Source: Synergistaceae bacterium
GTDB lineage: Bacteria; Synergistota; Synergistia; Synergistales; Aminobacteriaceae
Direction: 5' to 3'
NCBI GenBank assembly: GCA_017427625.1
Contig: JAFRSL010000023.1
Location: 1-20,311 of the forward strand
Length of the DNA stretch: 20,311 bases
Shown: positions 18,887 to 20,311 of the stretch, one piece after another
How positions within the stretch are numbered: the first letter of the stretch is position 1
Layout: each line of letters opens with the position of its first letter
Made by a program: the position numbers and the translations under genes
The notes under the pieces: generated by a model
The model's input: the letters and a program-made list of their open reading frames with translations, nothing else
Databases searched by the model: none
What the model was told of the DNA's origin: nothing

Positions 18887-19108
18887 ATGAAAATGAAAAA
18901 CGTACAATCTAGTCATCTGAAGGCTGTAGGTTATGATAGTCAGTCTCAGATTTTAATCGTTCAGTTTCATGGAGGGCGTATCTACCAATATTCAAATGTG
19001 CCAGCGTCTGAATATCAAGGTTTAATGTCTGCGTCCTCTTATGGAACTTACTTTGACCGTTATATCAAGAAGCACCCTGAGCGTTATCCTTATGTTGAGC
19101 TGACCTAA
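18887..19108 (+). CDS. KTSC domain protein
   Basis: This is the only confident plus-strand gene. ATG at 18887 (AAAGGGGGTG 8 bases upstream) gives 73 residues; a GTG at 18878 overlaps the ribosome binding site and is rejected. The sequence matches the KTSC domain: VQSSHLKAVGYDSQSQILIV, FHGGRIYQYSNVPASEYQGL, and SASSYGTYFDRYIKKHPERYPY. KTSC is a small fold named for a KTSC motif in lysyl-tRNA synthetase C-termini; stand-alone phage copies have no proven role. Its 3' end overlaps the minus-strand gene at 19065-19295 by 44 bases, tail to tail. Opposite orientation suggests independent, perhaps lysogenic, expression. Confidence 0.85.
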   Translation: MKMKNVQSSHLKAVGYDSQSQILIVQFHGGRIYQYSNVPASEYQGLMSASSYGTYFDRYIKKHPERYPYVELT

Positions 19109-19295
19109 TCGGCTCAAGTGCTTTAGCTACTATCTCGATTGCGTCCTTCGTATCTATGTCCCATGTATACGCCAAATCAGAAACATCGGTTACATGAAGC
19201 CCGTGCAGATAATTCAGCTCATGCAGTGCTACTTCTAACGCTAACTGCACGGGACTCATCTTGTCGCTGTCCTTTGGAAGTAATATTTTTCTCAC
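19065..19295 (-). CDS. Hypothetical small protein, convergent with KTSC
   Basis: The open frame encodes up to 76 residues (MSPVQLALEVALHELNYLHG in the middle, LAYTWDIDTKDAIEIVAKAL later), largely helical and acidic, with no metal or membrane motif. The start is unclear: the GTG at 19295 sits on the AGAGG site itself; an ATG at 19259 has AAGG about 10 bases upstream and would give 64 residues; ATA at 19286 has the best spacing to AGAGG. The composition looks like a true protein. The 3' end overlaps the KTSC gene by 44 bases. Function unknown. Confidence 0.5.
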   Translation of the reverse strand: MRKILLPKDSDKMSPVQLALEVALHELNYLHGLHVTDVSDLAYTWDIDTKDAIEIVAKALEPIRSAQHKDNAQGAS

Positions 19296-19349
19296 CTCTC
19301 ATGCTTTACAACATGTCATAACAATACAAATCCCACCTTTTAGAACGAA

Positions 19350-19373
19350 CTCCGGCACGGCGGGCTGTCGGAG
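19350..19373. repeat. GC-rich hairpin in 19296-19530 gap
   Basis: CTCCGGCA (19350-19357) pairs with TGTCGGAG (19366-19373) over 8 bases including one G-T, with the loop CGGCGGGC. It is the most GC-rich spot in this 235-base gap, which holds no gene I can support; an open minus-strand frame (reading ALHEVVGEEALTPDTYKAQ) has no start codon. No T run follows the hairpin, so it is not a terminator. Confidence 0.4.
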
Positions 19374-19419
19374 GTGTATGTAGTTTCGCGGCTTCGTTGT
19401 GCCTTGTATGTGTCAGGTG

Positions 19420-19464
19420 TTAAGGCTTCCTCTCCAACAACCTCATGAAGTGCCTTAATTTTTT
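19420..19464 (+). terminator. Plus-strand rho-independent terminator
   Basis: TTAAGG (19420-19425) plus CTTC pairs with GAAG (19447-19450) and CCTTAA (19453-19458), with a two-base TG bulge, and is followed immediately by TTTTTT (19459-19464). The direction is plus, so it would end KTSC transcripts about 310 bases beyond the stop codon, protecting the opposing antirepressor gene from antisense transcription. The loop is large (17 bases), which lowers confidence. Confidence 0.45.
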
Positions 19465-19530
19465 ACCTTGAACTTTTTCAATTCGCTGGGCTCGTCAGTT
19501 AGTGACTCACACCAAGACGGAGCTATACTG

Positions 19531-20311
19531 TTACTCCGTTTCGCCCTGTGCTGTCTCCATCAGCATTAACAGCGGGTAATTCTCATGGGCTAACATATTC
19601 GTCAAATTCATCAATCCTTGCGGTGTTATCAGCGTTATTGCGTAAAATCCTCCGCTCACTTCTAGATTGAACAGCCCGCGCTCGATTGCTCGCTGAGTCG
19701 GCTTGTTGTACTGCCGTCCACGTCTCGAACAAAGCAATCCCTTTTCTCTGCAATACCGAAACAAACGATTCTGGCCTATCGGTATTCCGTGCTGTGCTAA
19801 GAATTGCGCTCCACTCTGAAACGTTACGCTTCCCTTCTGCGACAAAACTGCTAATCCCAGATTCGCAAAAGGGCGTGAACTGTCAAGCTCCTTCCGTAAT
19901 CCGCGCACTTCCGACTGTGAATCCGCGTAAAGTTTCAATACTCGCTCGAACGCTTCAGGGTCTTTCTTCAATGCCACAAGCGTTTTGTCTGTCAGGTACA
20001 TTCCATATTTGTGAATCTGCGGCAATACTTCATGCGTAACCCACCGTGTAAAATCTTTAGCCTCTGTTTTTCGGCTCTTGAATATCAGTTTGTATACGCC
20101 GGGTTCACTCACAAGATTCAAGAACTGTGCGCCTCCACGCTGGCCGGAATGACTGTAACTATTAGTTACGGTCATTTTTTCATCGTCATCAAGCGCACTT
20201 ACAGCTTTTCGGGCATTGTTTAAGCCCAGAATGTCGCATACGTCTTTCGCAACAAACCAGACTCCGCCGTCTTGTTCTACTGTGCGTACCTGCTGCCCGT
20301 TGTAGCTGAAC
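19531..20311 (-). CDS. BRO-N plus KilAC-like antirepressor (5' end cut by window)
   Basis: The frame runs open to the window edge, so the start is outside; an internal ATG at 20175 is not the start because conserved BRO-N sequence lies before it (FSYNGQQVRTVEQDGGVWFV, then AKDVCDILGLNNARKAV). The BRO-N part continues with SEPGVYKLIFKSRKTEAKDF and WVTHEVLPQIHKYGMYL. A linker leads to a KilAC-like end: QSGAQFLAQHGIPIGQNRLF, RYCREKGLLCSRRGRQYNKP, TQRAIERGLFNL and a final ITPQGLMNLTNML. It is the third BRO-N protein here and closest in its C-terminus to the one at 18017-18793. About 260 residues are visible; perhaps ten are missing. Confidence 0.88.
   Translation of the reverse strand, partial: FSYNGQQVRTVEQDGGVWFVAKDVCDILGLNNARKAVSALDDDEKMTVTNSYSHSGQRGGAQFLNLVSEPGVYKLIFKSRKTEAKDFTRWVTHEVLPQIHKYGMYLTDKTLVALKKDPEAFERVLKLYADSQSEVRGLRKELDSSRPFANLGLAVLSQKGSVTFQSGAQFLAQHGIPIGQNRLFRYCREKGLLCSRRGRQYNKPTQRAIERGLFNLEVSGGFYAITLITPQGLMNLTNMLAHENYPLLMLMETAQGETE

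Noticed and set aside
1..20311. tRNA genes, integrase, att sites or insertion sequences
   Set aside because: I looked for tRNA cloverleaf hallmarks (GGTTCGAATCC-like T arms), tyrosine/serine recombinase motifs and IS-type terminal repeats and saw none that I could support.

Overview
This window is a tailed double-stranded DNA bacteriophage or prophage. Nearly every gene lies on the minus strand, so transcription runs from position 20311 toward position 1. Genes are packed with ATGA or TAATG overlaps and have strong AGGAGG-type ribosome binding sites. The overlaps, the AGGAGG sites and the gene families (BRO-N antirepressors, DUF3310, Sak4-like ATPase, DUF669, RecU-like resolvase, D5-type primase-helicase, ArpU-like regulator, TerS/TerL) suggest a phage of a Firmicutes-like or Synergistota-like anaerobe. 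The host cannot be fixed from sequence alone. No integrase, att site, structural gene or tRNA is visible, so prophage versus lytic phage is undecided.

Right part (20311 to about 13360): a regulatory and early region. It holds three BRO-N antirepressor-type genes with different C-termini, two related XRE-type regulators, a tandem-HTH protein, a Cas4/RecB-like PD-(D/E)XK nuclease with an apparent Fe-S cysteine cluster, a Lar-family protein, DUF3310, several zinc-ribbon micro-proteins and three tiny membrane proteins. A KTSC-domain gene is the only confident plus-strand gene.

Middle part (about 13360 to 4850): a non-coding stretch with a structured leader, then thyX, a decayed Lar gene, two cysteine-rich small proteins, a Sak4-like ATPase, an AT-rich phospholipase-D-like gene with no normal start codon, a DUF669 ssDNA-binding-type protein, an SF2 helicase, an HTH protein, a RecU-like resolvase and a TOPRIM/SF3 primase-helicase. 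Together these supply dTMP, prime and unwind DNA, and perform annealing-type recombination with junction resolution.

Left part (4850 to 1): a 450-base repeat-rich intergenic region that could be a replication origin or operator cluster, then an ArpU-like late regulator. Next come an array of seven 11-base units, a putative late promoter and a leader terminator. The late genes follow: a ParB-DUF4417 fusion, an unknown gene, TerS, TerL and the first 15 codons of what looks like a DNA methyltransferase. The most noteworthy items are the 11-base phased array with its promoter-terminator module, the decoy-RBS leader of thyX, the ATA-start PLD gene, the frameshifted Lar gene and the ParB-DUF4417 fusion.
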